Below, one piece after another: positions 10,635-18,906 of a DNA stretch of 64,000 nt. The notes under the pieces are model-generated. The model worked only from the letters and a program-made list of their open reading frames with translations, was not told the origin of the DNA and made no database searches. Within the stretch, counting starts at the first letter, position 1; every line of letters begins with the position of its first letter. The position numbers were made by a program, and so were the translations under genes. This stretch comes from DAIOEK01 sp963828285 (lineage in GTDB: Bacteria; Chloroflexota; Anaerolineae; Anaerolineales; Anaerolineaceae): assembly GCA_963828285.1 (NCBI GenBank), contig CAWHEB010000001.1, positions 124,001 through 188,000 of the forward strand, in the 5' to 3' direction.

Positions 10635-11594
10635 TTATGGGTTCGTATAAAACAAGGTATGAAATAACGGAATGACGCCCGCATCGTCTTCAGTTAATAT
10701 TTGCTCAGCTTGGATATACAGCAACTGCCTATCTAGAGGATCTGTGAGACCTGATGCTTTATCCACAATTGCGTCAAATACGTCACTATTATAATTTCCT
10801 ATATTGTAATCACTATCAGAATGGAACAGTATTCTGAGAGTATTATCGGGGTCATTTTGATCGACACCCCAACCCAATTGATAAATATCTCCCGGTTTTG
10901 TTGCCCATACCTCTTGATAGCCACCAAAATTGTAAAAAGTTTTAATTGTGGTCTGTACACCAAGGTTCTTTTTCCACATGTCTGTGATTGACTTGGCCAT
11001 TTGATAGTAAGCTCCTGGAGCATCACTTCCCCTGGTTGTCACATATAGGGTTACTGCAGGGAAACTCTCACCGCTTTCATAACCAGCTTGTTTTAGCAGG
11101 TCTTTCGCCCTGGCTGGATCAAATGATATACCGACAACACCATATAAATCCCGTCCTAAAACTTCAGGGGGGGTAAGAGATGTTGCAGGAGTAACATTCC
11201 GGAATTTGTAGCCAGCAGCTTTTTTGGCTATTTCTTCTCTATCCACCGCCGCAGCAAATGCTTGCCTTACCAGGGCATTATCAAATGGAGGTTTATCGCA
11301 ATTAAATCCGTAATAAACTGTCATTGGATCATTATTCTGATCAAGTGGAAGCCAGGGTATGCTGTTATCAAGGGAAGATATAGGAATTACCTGTACACCT
11401 GGAATAGGTGTAGGCTCGGGTGTATTCGTCGCGGTGGGAACGGGTGTATTCGTATTTACTGGAAGAGTTGTATTTACTGCGGGTGGAATTTTAGTTGGTG
11501 CTACAACTTCCGTTGGAATTGCAGGTGGAGTTTGACCACATGAGGTTATTGCAAACAAAATTAGGAAAGATAATACACATTGCAACCATTTCAT
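10635..11594 (-). CDS. Short lipoprotein with one lobe of a family-5 (peptide/nickel type) solute-binding protein
   Basis: 319 aa. Lipoprotein signal with lipobox AITSCG, then a Pro/Thr/Asn linker to about residue 70, then a segment that matches the second half of SBP_bac_5 proteins (VRQAFAAAVDREEIAKKAAG; DPARAKDLLKQAGY; YQLGWGVDQNDPDN). Usual family length is 500-600 aa; the N-terminal lobe is missing and the C-terminus stops early at IPLFHTLFYTNP. The linker is joined cleanly to the partial domain and the frame is intact, so it may be a stable reduced protein rather than debris. No oligopeptide permease genes are nearby. A five-codon mini-ORF sits directly before its start. Confidence 0.75.
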   Translation of the reverse strand: MKWLQCVLSFLILFAITSCGQTPPAIPTEVVAPTKIPPAVNTTLPVNTNTPVPTATNTPEPTPIPGVQVIPISSLDNSIPWLPLDQNNDPMTVYYGFNCDKPPFDNALVRQAFAAAVDREEIAKKAAGYKFRNVTPATSLTPPEVLGRDLYGVVGISFDPARAKDLLKQAGYESGESFPAVTLYVTTRGSDAPGAYYQMAKSITDMWKKNLGVQTTIKTFYNFGGYQEVWATKPGDIYQLGWGVDQNDPDNTLRILFHSDSDYNIGNYNSDVFDAIVDKASGLTDPLDRQLLYIQAEQILTEDDAGVIPLFHTLFYTNP

Positions 11595-11612
11595 TTATAG
11601 CGATTTATCCAT
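11595..11612 (-). CDS. Five-codon upstream mini-ORF (MDKSL) abutting the solute-binding lipoprotein start
   Basis: The strong AGGAGG at about 11619-11624 is correctly spaced for the ATG at 11612, not for the lipoprotein ATG at 11594. The mini-ORF ends in TAA immediately followed by the lipoprotein ATG in the same frame. Either the lipoprotein is made by re-initiation, or the stop is a sequence error or mutation and the protein starts six codons earlier. Confidence 0.4.
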   Translation of the reverse strand: MDKSL

Positions 11613-12020
11613 GATTACCTCCTGGCTATTTTGGGCACGTTGTTGATAATTACACGACGATTAAGGAGATTGGGAGTAAGGTGGACTTTAAACCACCGTG
11701 TATTGGTGGGCTATAGTCCACATACCGAAAATTGCTCTCCTTCCACGATCTTGATCTCGTCCTCGGACTAACCGTACAGTTCATATTCGATCTTTAGACG
11801 GGTTTGATGGGTTGGTTAAAAGGATTTTTCATTATGGTTTTTGAGTAAATCCCATAACTTGATTACAGTCTTTATTGAAATAACTACCTTTTGAGATGAT
11901 AGAACAATCCGTTTTATTCATATTCCCCCTTTCATCAGAATAATTATATAATTATTAAGTAGATATTATTGTGCGATCGGTAGATTTGTAATGATGGTGG
12001 AATAATAACCTGAATGTTGA

Positions 12021-12057
12021 GCTGGGTTTCGGGGAGAGCACTCAACCCAGCCTACGA
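12021..12057 (+). repeat. GGGTTTCGTGG-type repeat, copy 2
   Basis: GCTGGGTTTCGGGGAGAGC followed by ACTCAACCCAGCCTACGA; TGGGTT and AACCCA form the ends of an inverted repeat. Closest relative of the copy at 10543. Confidence 0.6.
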
Positions 12058-12083
12058 TTAACTGCGCAGTACGTACCAGCTAC

Positions 12084-12120
12084 TTAGGTTTCGTGGATGA
12101 ACGATCAACCCAGCCTTCGA
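12084..12120 (+). repeat. GGGTTTCGTGG-type repeat, copy 3 (diverged)
   Basis: TTAGGTTTCGTGGATGAACG followed by ATCAACCCAGCCTTCGA. It is preceded by CTGCGCAG at about 12062, as in copy 1, which argues for a common ancestral unit of roughly 60 bases. Confidence 0.5.
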
Positions 12121-12166
12121 CTGAAAAAATTATCTCGTTTATCAAACGTTAGAATAGTGATTTAGC

Positions 12167-12727
12167 TTATTTCGGCAGTTTATTTTGTAGAGTCCCCCAT
12201 CCGATAGGTAAATTAACATTGTAATACTCAGAAGAGTTCTGATTGATTTTGTGGAGTTCCCCAGTTGTTCCACGAAACCATTTACTTCCAAAACTGTCAG
12301 AAAAGGCAATTTCTAAGCCAACCCGACGAGACATTCCGTGGTATGCCACCATAAGGGTAGCGTAACCTTGACCCGGAGGGATTACACCTATAGGTGCAAT
12401 TTGAGCAGGTGTATTTGATAAAGATATCTTTTCACCACCTTGTGAAAAGAGAACCACGCATACAATTGCTTGATAAACAGGTTGGGAAGATTGGTTTAAT
12501 ACAGCGATTCCCAAACCATAACCATTTTCAGAATAATCTTCATTTTCGACCCAACATGAGATTTCGTTTGCTTGCTCTCTCTCTTTTATATATTCAATTT
12601 CTTTATCACGATTAATTCGTAACTGTTTTTCGTTTTTTATTTGAAGAAATCCTATTATAAATAAGGCGATTGTTGCCATACCAGTAACCCAAGTCGCAAT
12701 ATCTCCCCAATCTGTGCAAGTTGGCAT
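12167..12727 (-). CDS. Single-pass membrane protein of unknown function
   Basis: 186 aa. A membrane segment at about residues 12-31 (WVTGMATIALFIIGFLQI) is followed by a charged coiled-coil-like stretch (KNEKQLRINRDKEIEYIKER) and a ~120-residue domain predicted beta-rich (GLGIAVLNQSSQPVYQAIVC; VGLEIAFSDSFGSKWFRG). The arrangement resembles small proteins with a TM-coil-beta sandwich layout, but I do not recognise a family. An AAAGGG ribosome site precedes the ATG. It has its own spacing on both sides, so it is probably monocistronic. Confidence 0.65.
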   Translation of the reverse strand: MPTCTDWGDIATWVTGMATIALFIIGFLQIKNEKQLRINRDKEIEYIKEREQANEISCWVENEDYSENGYGLGIAVLNQSSQPVYQAIVCVVLFSQGGEKISLSNTPAQIAPIGVIPPGQGYATLMVAYHGMSRRVGLEIAFSDSFGSKWFRGTTGELHKINQNSSEYYNVNLPIGWGTLQNKLPK

Positions 12728-12816
12728 CTTTTACCCTTTCTTTCTCTTATAGTTATGATGTTTCGTAAATTCTTCAATCGACCCATTCTTGACAGTACCC
12801 GCATCTAATCAGAGAA

Positions 12817-13353
12817 TCACTTCTCAATCACTGTTAAATAAGAAACAGCGCCTGCTGGAGATGTGTATTCAAGGATAAATGGTGTATCATCGGTTCTGAC
12901 CAGAAAATAGATGTAACCTGAAAATGTTGCTCCGCCATAAAATTCCTGATTTGCATCAAACTCATAGATATAGCCATCATCGAATCGTTTGTAAACGACA
13001 CCTCGTGATCCCACAAGTTTGAAATTGTTTGAAATAACAGAGCACTTTTTGTTTGGGTCTAAGCTGCAAGAGATTGTGAGTTGTAGGCGAAGAAATTCTT
13101 CCCCATCGCGAAGTAACCGATTGTCGATATTCGATGCAGGATCAAGAGATATTACATCTTCAGCAGCTTCGAGAATTTGAATTTCCAAGTTATCAATTTT
13201 CATAACTGATCCGACTGGTAATGGATTACCCCTTGTTAATCCAATCGGATCTGGTGTGAGGGTTGGTTGAATTGTTGGCGAGGGTACGGTAACCGGTGTG
13301 CAAGAAGACATAACAATAATGATTATCGATATGGAAACTAGCAGTTTGTTCAT
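12817..13353 (-). CDS. Lipoprotein with DUF4352-like domain
   Basis: 178 aa. Lipobox MSSC after a short hydrophobic signal, a Pro/Thr linker to about residue 40, then a beta-sandwich-like domain (VGSVMKIDNLEIQILEAAED ... FLRLQLTISC ... SGYIYFLVRTDDTPFILEY) whose layout matches DUF4352 / extracellular immunoglobulin-like domains. Two Cys (SCSLDPNKKCSV) probably form a disulfide. GGGGGAG precedes the ATG. Function unknown; anchored outside the cell. Confidence 0.7.
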   Translation of the reverse strand: MNKLLVSISIIIIVMSSCTPVTVPSPTIQPTLTPDPIGLTRGNPLPVGSVMKIDNLEIQILEAAEDVISLDPASNIDNRLLRDGEEFLRLQLTISCSLDPNKKCSVISNNFKLVGSRGVVYKRFDDGYIYEFDANQEFYGGATFSGYIYFLVRTDDTPFILEYTSPAGAVSYLTVIEK

Positions 13354-13700
13354 AACTCCCCCTTATCATTAAAGCAATTATACAATTATTAGCTAGGTAG
13401 TATTTTGGATACAACGAAATATGCACGAAATTGTGGAAAGTATGTTGAGATTGGTTTCGGTGTAGATGGTCAATCCATCCTAAGAGCTCTGTGCAAGGTA
13501 TGCCGGATAATTGTGGAGACGATGTATATAATCGAGGAGATGGTGAAAAACTAACAAAGGGAATAAACCCAATTAATAAGGAGATCGAAACCAATAATAT
13601 TAGAAGTCAACTTTTATTTATTATCAAGTATAAAAACCACCTTCCGTGTCTGGAATTAATTCTACGGAAGGTGGGAATATCTTAACAAATACTAACTCTC
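13354..13700. other. Spacer with repeat remnant and terminator
   Basis: No convincing gene. A diverged GGTTTCGGTGTAGATGGTCAATCC element lies near 13451 (copy 4 of the GGGTTTCGTGG family). The terminator of the downstream substrate-binding gene is at 13637-13674. Confidence 0.5.
13637..13674 (-). terminator. Rho-independent terminator of the branched-chain-type binding protein gene
   Basis: CCACCTTCCGT pairs with ACGGAAGGTGG across a 16-base loop; on the minus strand it is followed by GTTTTTATA. It lies 27 bases beyond the stop codon at 13701. Confidence 0.8.
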
Positions 13701-15014
13701 TTATTCTGGGGGGGCAATCTCCAACGTTGTCACCAAGGTGTTTTCGTTCCATTTGGTTGGATCCGCTGTAATAACCTTTAATATATAATACCTTGCCAGT
13801 ATTGGGTCACCATTTTTATTTAGGGTATATGTGCCTGTAATGCCCTTGTAATTTTCAAGTAGCCGGACGGCGTTGGCGACCTCTGCGCGGGTGGGTAATT
13901 CACCATTTTTTGCTTTTGAGGCATTCTCAATGGCTTTCAGGCAAATACCGGCTGCATCATACGATCCACCTCCCACAAGTTGTGGGGCTTCACCATAATT
14001 ATTTTGATAATCCTGAACAAACTGAGTTGCGTCAGGTAGCAACCCAGCTGGGACTGCCATGTCGATATAATACATACCGCCCCCCTCGATCAATAACGGG
14101 CCTGCTTTTTCAAGTAATTGCGAACTATCCATATAATCTGGACCAAGGAAGGTCCCCATATAGCCAGTAGCACGTGCTTCTCTAAAAAATGTTCCTCCCT
14201 GCTGTTGATCACTGGCAAAGAAGATAATATCTGGATTGGATGCAATTACTTTTTCAATGATTGCTCCAAAATTTTCCGTTTCGTCTGTAGTAACATTTCC
14301 AACCATTTTTAACCCAAGCTTTTTAGCTTCGGTTTTAAAGTTAGTTAATAATTCCTGGCTATAGTCATTGTGAGTACCGATAATAAATACATTGACTAGA
14401 TCTTGTGCTTTTGCAAATTGTGCTGCAGCCATCCCCTGGATATCATTGCGTCCAACAATTCGGTTCACCTCAAGGTAACCCCGATCATTTACATTTGAAG
14501 ATGTTGTAGATGGAGATACAAAAGCCAGGCCTGCTTTATGATAATACTCAGAAGCCTGAATCATTAAGTATGAATAGAGGTGGCCTACTCCGCATAATAC
14601 TTCCGGATCGGCAATAAGCTCCTTTGCATTCGTAACTGATGCTTCGACACTCCCCTGATCATCATATGCAACGAATTCAACTTTATATCCCATTTCCATT
14701 AATGGTCCTGCCAATTGTTCTATAGCTAATTCAATACCTTGTCCTAGGTCTTTTCCCCAACTATTTGATACTGGTGATTGGCTGACAATTTTTATCGTTG
14801 CTTTGGGTACGAATAGTGTTGGTGTTGGGATTGGTACTTCAGTGGGTATTTCAGTAGGTTGTGTAACTGTTGGCTCTGGTTGTAATGTAGAATCCGTGGC
14901 TTTACTTACTTCCGATACGGAGGTTGGTTCTGATGGCGCTTGCCCACAAGCACTCAAAAGTAGTAAGGATATTATTATTACAATTAATGGAATAGCTGAA
15001 CTGGAACGTTTCAT
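13701..15014 (-). CDS. ABC transporter substrate-binding lipoprotein (Leu/Ile/Val type)
   Basis: 437 aa. Lipobox LLLSACG, a Pro/Thr linker to about residue 65, then a type-I periplasmic-binding fold (KIVSQSPVSNSWGKDLGQGI; VEFVAYDDQGSVEASVTNA; VCGVGHLYSYLMIQASEYY; YMGTFLGPDYMDSS; YDAAGICLKAIENA) matching Peripla_BP_6 / LivJ-like proteins. Likely role: extracellular capture of an amino acid or similar small molecule. No permease or ATPase genes are adjacent, so it may feed a transporter encoded elsewhere or act as an orphan sensor. GGAGC precedes the ATG. Confidence 0.9.
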   Translation of the reverse strand: MKRSSSAIPLIVIIISLLLLSACGQAPSEPTSVSEVSKATDSTLQPEPTVTQPTEIPTEVPIPTPTLFVPKATIKIVSQSPVSNSWGKDLGQGIELAIEQLAGPLMEMGYKVEFVAYDDQGSVEASVTNAKELIADPEVLCGVGHLYSYLMIQASEYYHKAGLAFVSPSTTSSNVNDRGYLEVNRIVGRNDIQGMAAAQFAKAQDLVNVFIIGTHNDYSQELLTNFKTEAKKLGLKMVGNVTTDETENFGAIIEKVIASNPDIIFFASDQQQGGTFFREARATGYMGTFLGPDYMDSSQLLEKAGPLLIEGGGMYYIDMAVPAGLLPDATQFVQDYQNNYGEAPQLVGGGSYDAAGICLKAIENASKAKNGELPTRAEVANAVRLLENYKGITGTYTLNKNGDPILARYYILKVITADPTKWNENTLVTTLEIAPPE

Positions 15015-15322
15015 TTTTAGCTCCTAGTAAATGAAATTAATTATGAAAGCTTAACAAGATTATGCCATTGTACAATTCGCCCCTGGCATTTTTAGAATAA
15101 AGCATGAAAAAATCAAAGCTCAAACAGACTTAAATTGTTGTATTAGTATTGTTTCTAATTTTTATAATAAGTCAAGGGTTTTTTAATACTTATTCTTGGT
15201 GAAGCAAAAGATATATTTTGACCAATTGCAACATAAGTGTAAATGCTTCACAAGTCGTAGGTTAAGTCAGCGGGTTATGTAAAACCCAACTACTATCTCT
15301 TTTGGTACCGACCGGCATTTCT
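15015..15322. other. Intergenic region (308 bases)
   Basis: AT-rich upstream region of the binding-protein gene. A GTAGGTTAAG ... AACCCAACTAC inverted element at about 15256-15292 is reminiscent of the other AACCCA repeats. No gene seen. Confidence 0.5.
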
Positions 15323-16072
15323 TTAGAATTCCAAAATCTCTCCATCAGCGGGGATTCGCAGCTGATCGGGTGTAATTCCGTGTTCGGCTGCATACTCCCG
15401 CAGTTCAGCCCGGGTGACAGTGGCATGGTCGAGCGCTTCCATGTGGGTGGCAATGACTATACTTTTCGGGGCAGATTTGCAAACTTCCATTGTCTGAACA
15501 GCATCCATGACGATCAAGACATGATCCCCCCACACCGCTCCGCTGGAGTGGGTGATGATGATCTGCGGCTGGAAACGGGCAATGGCTTCAGCAACAGCGT
15601 CGGTATAGATCGAATCGCCAACCCAATAGATGACAGGCTCGTTTTCCGCCTGGAAGATGAAACCGGAAGCTGAGCCCATATCATCCAGGACGTCTCCGCT
15701 GCCGTGCTGACCGGGAATGCGGGTGATGGTGATGCCCTGCCAAACCAGGCTGTTAACGATGGGTGTTACGTGACGAAATCCCATGGTGGATATGGAAGCT
15801 TCATCCCCGGTCTGGCACAGGATGGGGGTATCTTTGGGCAGCAATTCCTGTGCGGATGGGTCAAAATGGTCCGAATGCAGGTGGGAGACGAGGACCGCGT
15901 CAATATTGGCGATGATTTCCGCGGGCGAACATGGCAGATCCACTGTCGGATTGGGTGATTTGCCGGTGAAGGACGGCCGGGAGAATTTGGCAGCCAGGTA
16001 TGGATCGATGAGGAGACGCTGTCCGGCATAGGTAAGGCGGAGGGTGGCGTTGCGGTAAAGTTGTATGTTCAT
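15323..16072 (-). CDS. MBL-fold (metallo-beta-lactamase superfamily) hydrolase
   Basis: 249 aa, cytoplasmic. The metal-binding signature HLHSDH is at about residues 63-68, with further ligands in GQHGSG, VGDSIYT and the ATHMEALDH segment near the C-terminus. The layout is that of UlaG-like / YtnP-like MBL proteins that hydrolyse lactones, esters or phosphodiesters; the substrate cannot be told from sequence. It stands alone between a repeat-rich spacer and the binding-protein gene. Confidence 0.85.
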   Translation of the reverse strand: MNIQLYRNATLRLTYAGQRLLIDPYLAAKFSRPSFTGKSPNPTVDLPCSPAEIIANIDAVLVSHLHSDHFDPSAQELLPKDTPILCQTGDEASISTMGFRHVTPIVNSLVWQGITITRIPGQHGSGDVLDDMGSASGFIFQAENEPVIYWVGDSIYTDAVAEAIARFQPQIIITHSSGAVWGDHVLIVMDAVQTMEVCKSAPKSIVIATHMEALDHATVTRAELREYAAEHGITPDQLRIPADGEILEF

Positions 16073-16183
16073 GAGGTCACCTTTGGTATTGGTTAAATTT
16101 CACGGTCATAATGATAACACTGAGGTGCGATCTGGCGCGATGCGACAAATAAGGTCGTATGCAGAAACTGATTTGATGGTTTG

Positions 16184-16336
16184 GGAGAAACTGGGTTGAT
16201 AGGGATGGAAGAACCGCAGGTTCTTTCATCCCTATCTATTAAAGCCCCTCCCGCACGATGGATCCGATTTAACAAGAAACTGTCCTGCGGGAGGGGTTGG
16301 GGTGGGCGAGTGTAGGAAAAACAGAGGGAACGGACA
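16184..16336 (+). repeat. Two-hairpin dispersed repeat, copy 1
   Basis: Begins GGAGAAACTGGGTTGATAGG. Hairpin A is GATAGGGATGGAAGAACC, GCA, then GGTTCTT-CATCCCTATC. It continues with AAAGCCCCTCCCGC, a variable loop and GCGGGAGGGGTTGGGGTGGG (hairpin B), ending in a conserved tail GTAGGAAAAACAGAGGGAAC. Closely matched at 16574 and 18683. No transposase gene is present. Confidence 0.8.
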
Positions 16337-16422
16337 TCAAGGCGCAATTGAATAGGAGAAAACGACAAACGACCTCTCCCTACCCTCTCCACGCCTGGAG
16401 AGGGAAAAGGATCCCACCAACG

Positions 16423-16452
16423 TACCAGTCGATAGTGCCGACTGGCACGATG
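16423..16452 (+). repeat. 30-base ACCAGTCGAT/GGCACGATG repeat, copy 1
   Basis: TACCAGTCGATAGTGCCGAC plus TGGCACGATG. The exact reverse complement, with one mismatch, occurs at 18877-18906. It contains internal dyads (CCAGTCG/CGACTGG; GTGCC/GGCAC). Confidence 0.7.
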
Positions 16453-16573
16453 TCCCTTAGTAAGGGAGGCTAAGCCAACAGTCGATGTGCTGACTGGTGC
16501 TGTGTTGGCCCCATCGGAAGATATTACCTGGGGAGGAAAACTTGATACCAAGAATTGTTGAAGTTATGAACTT

Positions 16574-16710
16574 GGAGAAACTGGGTTGATAGGGATGGAA
16601 GAACCGCAGGTTCTTTCATCCCTATCTATTAAAGCCCCTCCCGGAGGCGGTTTTTGTCCGGTGGGAGGGGATGGGGTGGGCGAGTGTAGGAAAAACAGAG
16701 GGAACGGACA
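16574..16710 (+). repeat. Two-hairpin dispersed repeat, copy 2
   Basis: Nearly identical to copy 1 over hairpin A and the tail (AGGAAAAACAGAGGGAACGG). The loop of hairpin B differs completely (GGAGGCGGTTTTTGTCCGG) while its stem is kept, so base pairing rather than loop sequence is conserved. Confidence 0.8.
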
Positions 16711-16848
16711 CACAGGCACCCTGTGGAATGATATCGCCGGCAGAGGGATAATTGGCGGTGATGAGAATTCCAGCACCAACCATATATGCGAATCACACTT
16801 GATCAAACGATCCCTATACACTGATATCAAGATAAGTTTTCCGAAGTA

Positions 16849-16877
16849 TTGACTTTTTCAATAGTTGTCCTTATAAT
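16849..16877 (+). promoter_or_regulatory. Sigma-70-type promoter of the ArsR-family gene
   Basis: TTGACT, a 17-base spacer and TATAAT; predicted transcript start near 16884, about 43 bases before the start codon. Confidence 0.75.
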
Positions 16878-16888
16878 ATATTTACATT

Positions 16889-16914
16889 ATGCAATAATAC
16901 GAATAATGCAATAA
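16889..16914 (+). promoter_or_regulatory. Candidate operator: two ATGCAATAA direct repeats
   Basis: ATGCAATAA occurs twice, 17 bases apart, just downstream of the predicted transcript start and immediately before the ribosome site of the regulator gene. The position suits autorepression by the regulator; binding is inferred only. Confidence 0.4.
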
Positions 16915-16926
16915 AGGAAAACTATC

Positions 16927-18030
16927 TTGCCAATTGAAGCCAATGTTATTCGAACCCGAACGACCCGAAAATTTGTTGCCATTGAGCCAGCGGTCAACGC
17001 TTTCGTGAGTGCGGTGCTGGTGACCTCCGAACACAGCGAACCCGGCATCCACGAATGGGTGACGAAAACACGCGCGCTGATGACGACCGAAGAAAAATTC
17101 CGCCACAAGCTGGTGATGATCGGGCTGCATTACGCGGTGGTTCCACAGGAACATTCCGGCCGGTTCGAAAACTATATCGAACAGTTGGAGAAGACCCCGC
17201 CGCAAAAATTCCGCGAGAATCTGTTGGCCGGGTATGACGATGTTTACGTGAAATACAAGGAAGAATACCCGGAAATGATCAAACCCGATTGGAATGATGC
17301 GCTCACATCCGCGGATAAATATATCTCCGTGTTGAGCTCCATTTTCGGAGAGGAAAATACCGATGTTGAGATCGAATCCAAAGCCTACGAGTATGTGTTG
17401 GATCCGGTTGAATTGAAAAAGCTGGTCACCAGCCATCTGCGTTGGTTCTGGCAGACCCACATGCAGCCGGAATGGGATCGGGTTGAACCGATCCTGGAGG
17501 AATCCGCGCGGGTATTCAATAAACTGAATCTGCGCGAGATGTCCCGGAATGATCTGTATCAGTTCATCGTTGGTAAGGAGAAAAGTGAATCAAAATGGAT
17601 GGAATTAATTGACACATCGAAGAACGTGGTCTTTGTCCCGAACGCGCATATTGGTCCCTACATGCGGATGATCAGCATTCAGGATACAGCCTACGTGGTA
17701 TTTGGAGCTCATCTCCCGGAGGGGTCCAAGCTGCATATTCCCGAGCTGGACCGGGCAGAGATCGTCAGCAAGCTATCCGCGCTAGCCGATGACACCCGGT
17801 TGATCATTCTGCAATTGCTGCTCGAGCGGGGGGAAATGCGCTCCACGGAGATCATGGACGAGGTGAAGCTCAGCCAGCCCAGCGTATCCCGATATTTGGC
17901 GCAACTGACCGCCAGCGGCTATCTCAATGAGAAGCGGATCAACAGTGCCAAGGTTTACACGCTCAACAAGGAACGGATCGGGAAGACTCTGCAGGCTGTA
18001 TCGAAATATTTATTGGGTAGTACCAGATGA
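16927..18030 (+). CDS. ArsR-family transcriptional regulator with long N-terminal domain
   Basis: 367 aa, starting at TTG 16927 behind AAAGGA. The C-terminal ~90 residues are a winged helix of ArsR type (VSKLSALADDTRLIILQLLL; recognition helix LSQPSVSRYLAQLTASGYL; wing KVYTLN). The N-terminal ~270 residues are helical and charged and have no family I can name; this two-part layout is found in a class of ArsR-like proteins in Firmicutes and Chloroflexota whose N-domain probably senses a ligand. No CxC metal site typical of ArsR/SmtB is visible. Followed after 12 bases by a small helical protein. A sigma-70 promoter and direct repeats precede it. Confidence 0.85.
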   Translation: MPIEANVIRTRTTRKFVAIEPAVNAFVSAVLVTSEHSEPGIHEWVTKTRALMTTEEKFRHKLVMIGLHYAVVPQEHSGRFENYIEQLEKTPPQKFRENLLAGYDDVYVKYKEEYPEMIKPDWNDALTSADKYISVLSSIFGEENTDVEIESKAYEYVLDPVELKKLVTSHLRWFWQTHMQPEWDRVEPILEESARVFNKLNLREMSRNDLYQFIVGKEKSESKWMELIDTSKNVVFVPNAHIGPYMRMISIQDTAYVVFGAHLPEGSKLHIPELDRAEIVSKLSALADDTRLIILQLLLERGEMRSTEIMDEVKLSQPSVSRYLAQLTASGYLNEKRINSAKVYTLNKERIGKTLQAVSKYLLGSTR

Positions 18031-18042
18031 AAGGTGGATAGA

Positions 18043-18282
18043 ATGTTTCCGAGTATTGAAGATCGTTACGTTAGAATGCACAATCAAGAGATCAAAGATG
18101 CATTGGTTCATATCAGTATGGAAGAGCAGGCTTTGGGACTCAATAAACCACAGGGGACCTGGGTTTCGCGTATTCTGGAATCCATCGGGGAATGGTTCAT
18201 TCGTCAGGGAGAATTGCGGGCGAGGCAGCGGAAAGTATCGCTGCGGAAATTCCGCGAGTCACCGTGCAATTATGCACAATGA
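18043..18282 (+). CDS. Small uncharacterised protein downstream of ArsR-type regulator
   Basis: 79 aa from the ATG at 18043, with AAAGG upstream; a GTG nine bases earlier is in frame but less well placed. Amphipathic and basic (RQGELRARQRKVSLRKF at the C-terminus), no membrane segment or Cys motif. It likely shares the regulator's transcript. Not recognised; could be a small DNA- or membrane-associated accessory protein. Confidence 0.5.
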   Translation: MFPSIEDRYVRMHNQEIKDALVHISMEEQALGLNKPQGTWVSRILESIGEWFIRQGELRARQRKVSLRKFRESPCNYAQ

Positions 18283-18306
18283 GCGAGAACAAGAAATAGT
18301 CAGTTT

Positions 18307-18374
18307 ACCCACCCTAACCCCTCCCACCGGATCAGTCTTCAATTGAGAGAATCCACTCGGTGGGAGGGGCTTTT
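18307..18374 (-). repeat. Partial two-hairpin repeat (hairpin B only), inverted
   Basis: CCCACCCTAACCCCTCCCACCG, about 24 loop bases, then CGGTGGGAGGGGCTTTT: hairpin B on the opposite strand, with the stem extended by CACCG/CGGTG. Lying 25 bases after the small gene at 18043-18282 and ending in TTTT, it can also serve as that gene's terminator. Confidence 0.6.
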
Positions 18375-18682
18375 CATATCTATTATGTTCCTCCAAACGC
18401 AAACAGGCGATACATCCTGATTTAATGTCCGTTAAATATCCATTAATTGTCACAAGTGACAGGTTGCAAAGAAATCCGTTTGATGTATACTAATTAGAAC
18501 AGGTATTCTATTACCGCAAATGGTCTTTTTGCATCCGTCCGCAGTGTTCGATCTGCGCACGGTCCCAGTGTAGAACAGCCAAGGAATAATTTCGGATTTG
18601 AAACAAATAACAAATGATTGCTATTTTTTCAACTGGTGTATGAATGTCCTCTCCTGGCGAGGATTGCTGTAGTAATGAACTT

Positions 18683-18806
18683 GGAGAAACTGGGTTGATA
18701 GGGATGGAAGAACCGCAGGTTCTTCCATCCCTATCACAAAAAGCCCCTCCCGCATAATGAATCTGAGCGGTGCGCCAGCTATCCTGCGGGAGGGGTTGGG
18801 GTGGGC
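18683..18806 (+). repeat. Two-hairpin dispersed repeat, copy 3
   Basis: Same start GGAGAAACTGGGTTGATAGG. Hairpin A is a perfect inverted repeat here (GGTTCTTCCATCCCTATC pairs with GATAGGGATGGAAGAACC). Hairpin B has AAAGCCCCTCCCGC and GCGGGAGGGGTTGGGGTGGG. The AAACAGAGGGAAC tail of copies 1 and 2 is absent. Confidence 0.8.
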
Positions 18807-18876
18807 ATAAAACACTACTCCCCTGAATATCCTACGGCGAAACTGTTATCAAAGACTGGTTTTTGGGTTTGGTAGG

Positions 18877-18906
18877 CATCGTGCCAGTCGGCACCATCGA
18901 CTGGTA
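18877..18906 (-). repeat. 30-base ACCAGTCGAT/GGCACGATG repeat, copy 2 (inverted)
   Basis: CATCGTGCCAGTCGGCACCA plus TCGACTGGTA, the reverse complement of 16423-16452 with one mismatch. The pair is about 2.4 kb apart and flanks the ArsR-type regulator. Confidence 0.7.

Larger units (their letters stand above)
11613..12166. other. Gene-free region with repeats
   Basis: No credible coding frame. It holds an imperfect inverted repeat at about 11681-11717 (GGACTTTAAACCACC ... TGGTGGGCTATAGTCC) and two copies of the GGGTTTCGTGG repeat at 12021 and 12084. AT-rich between 11820 and 11990. Confidence 0.6.

Noticed and set aside
16093..16852. Small open frames across the two-hairpin repeats
   Set aside because: They follow the repeat copies on either strand, share near-identical low-quality peptides and have no start signals.
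16882..17460. 192-codon open frame on the minus strand
   Set aside because: Antisense to the ArsR-type regulator, which has a promoter, ribosome site and clear HTH; the reverse frame is a shadow.
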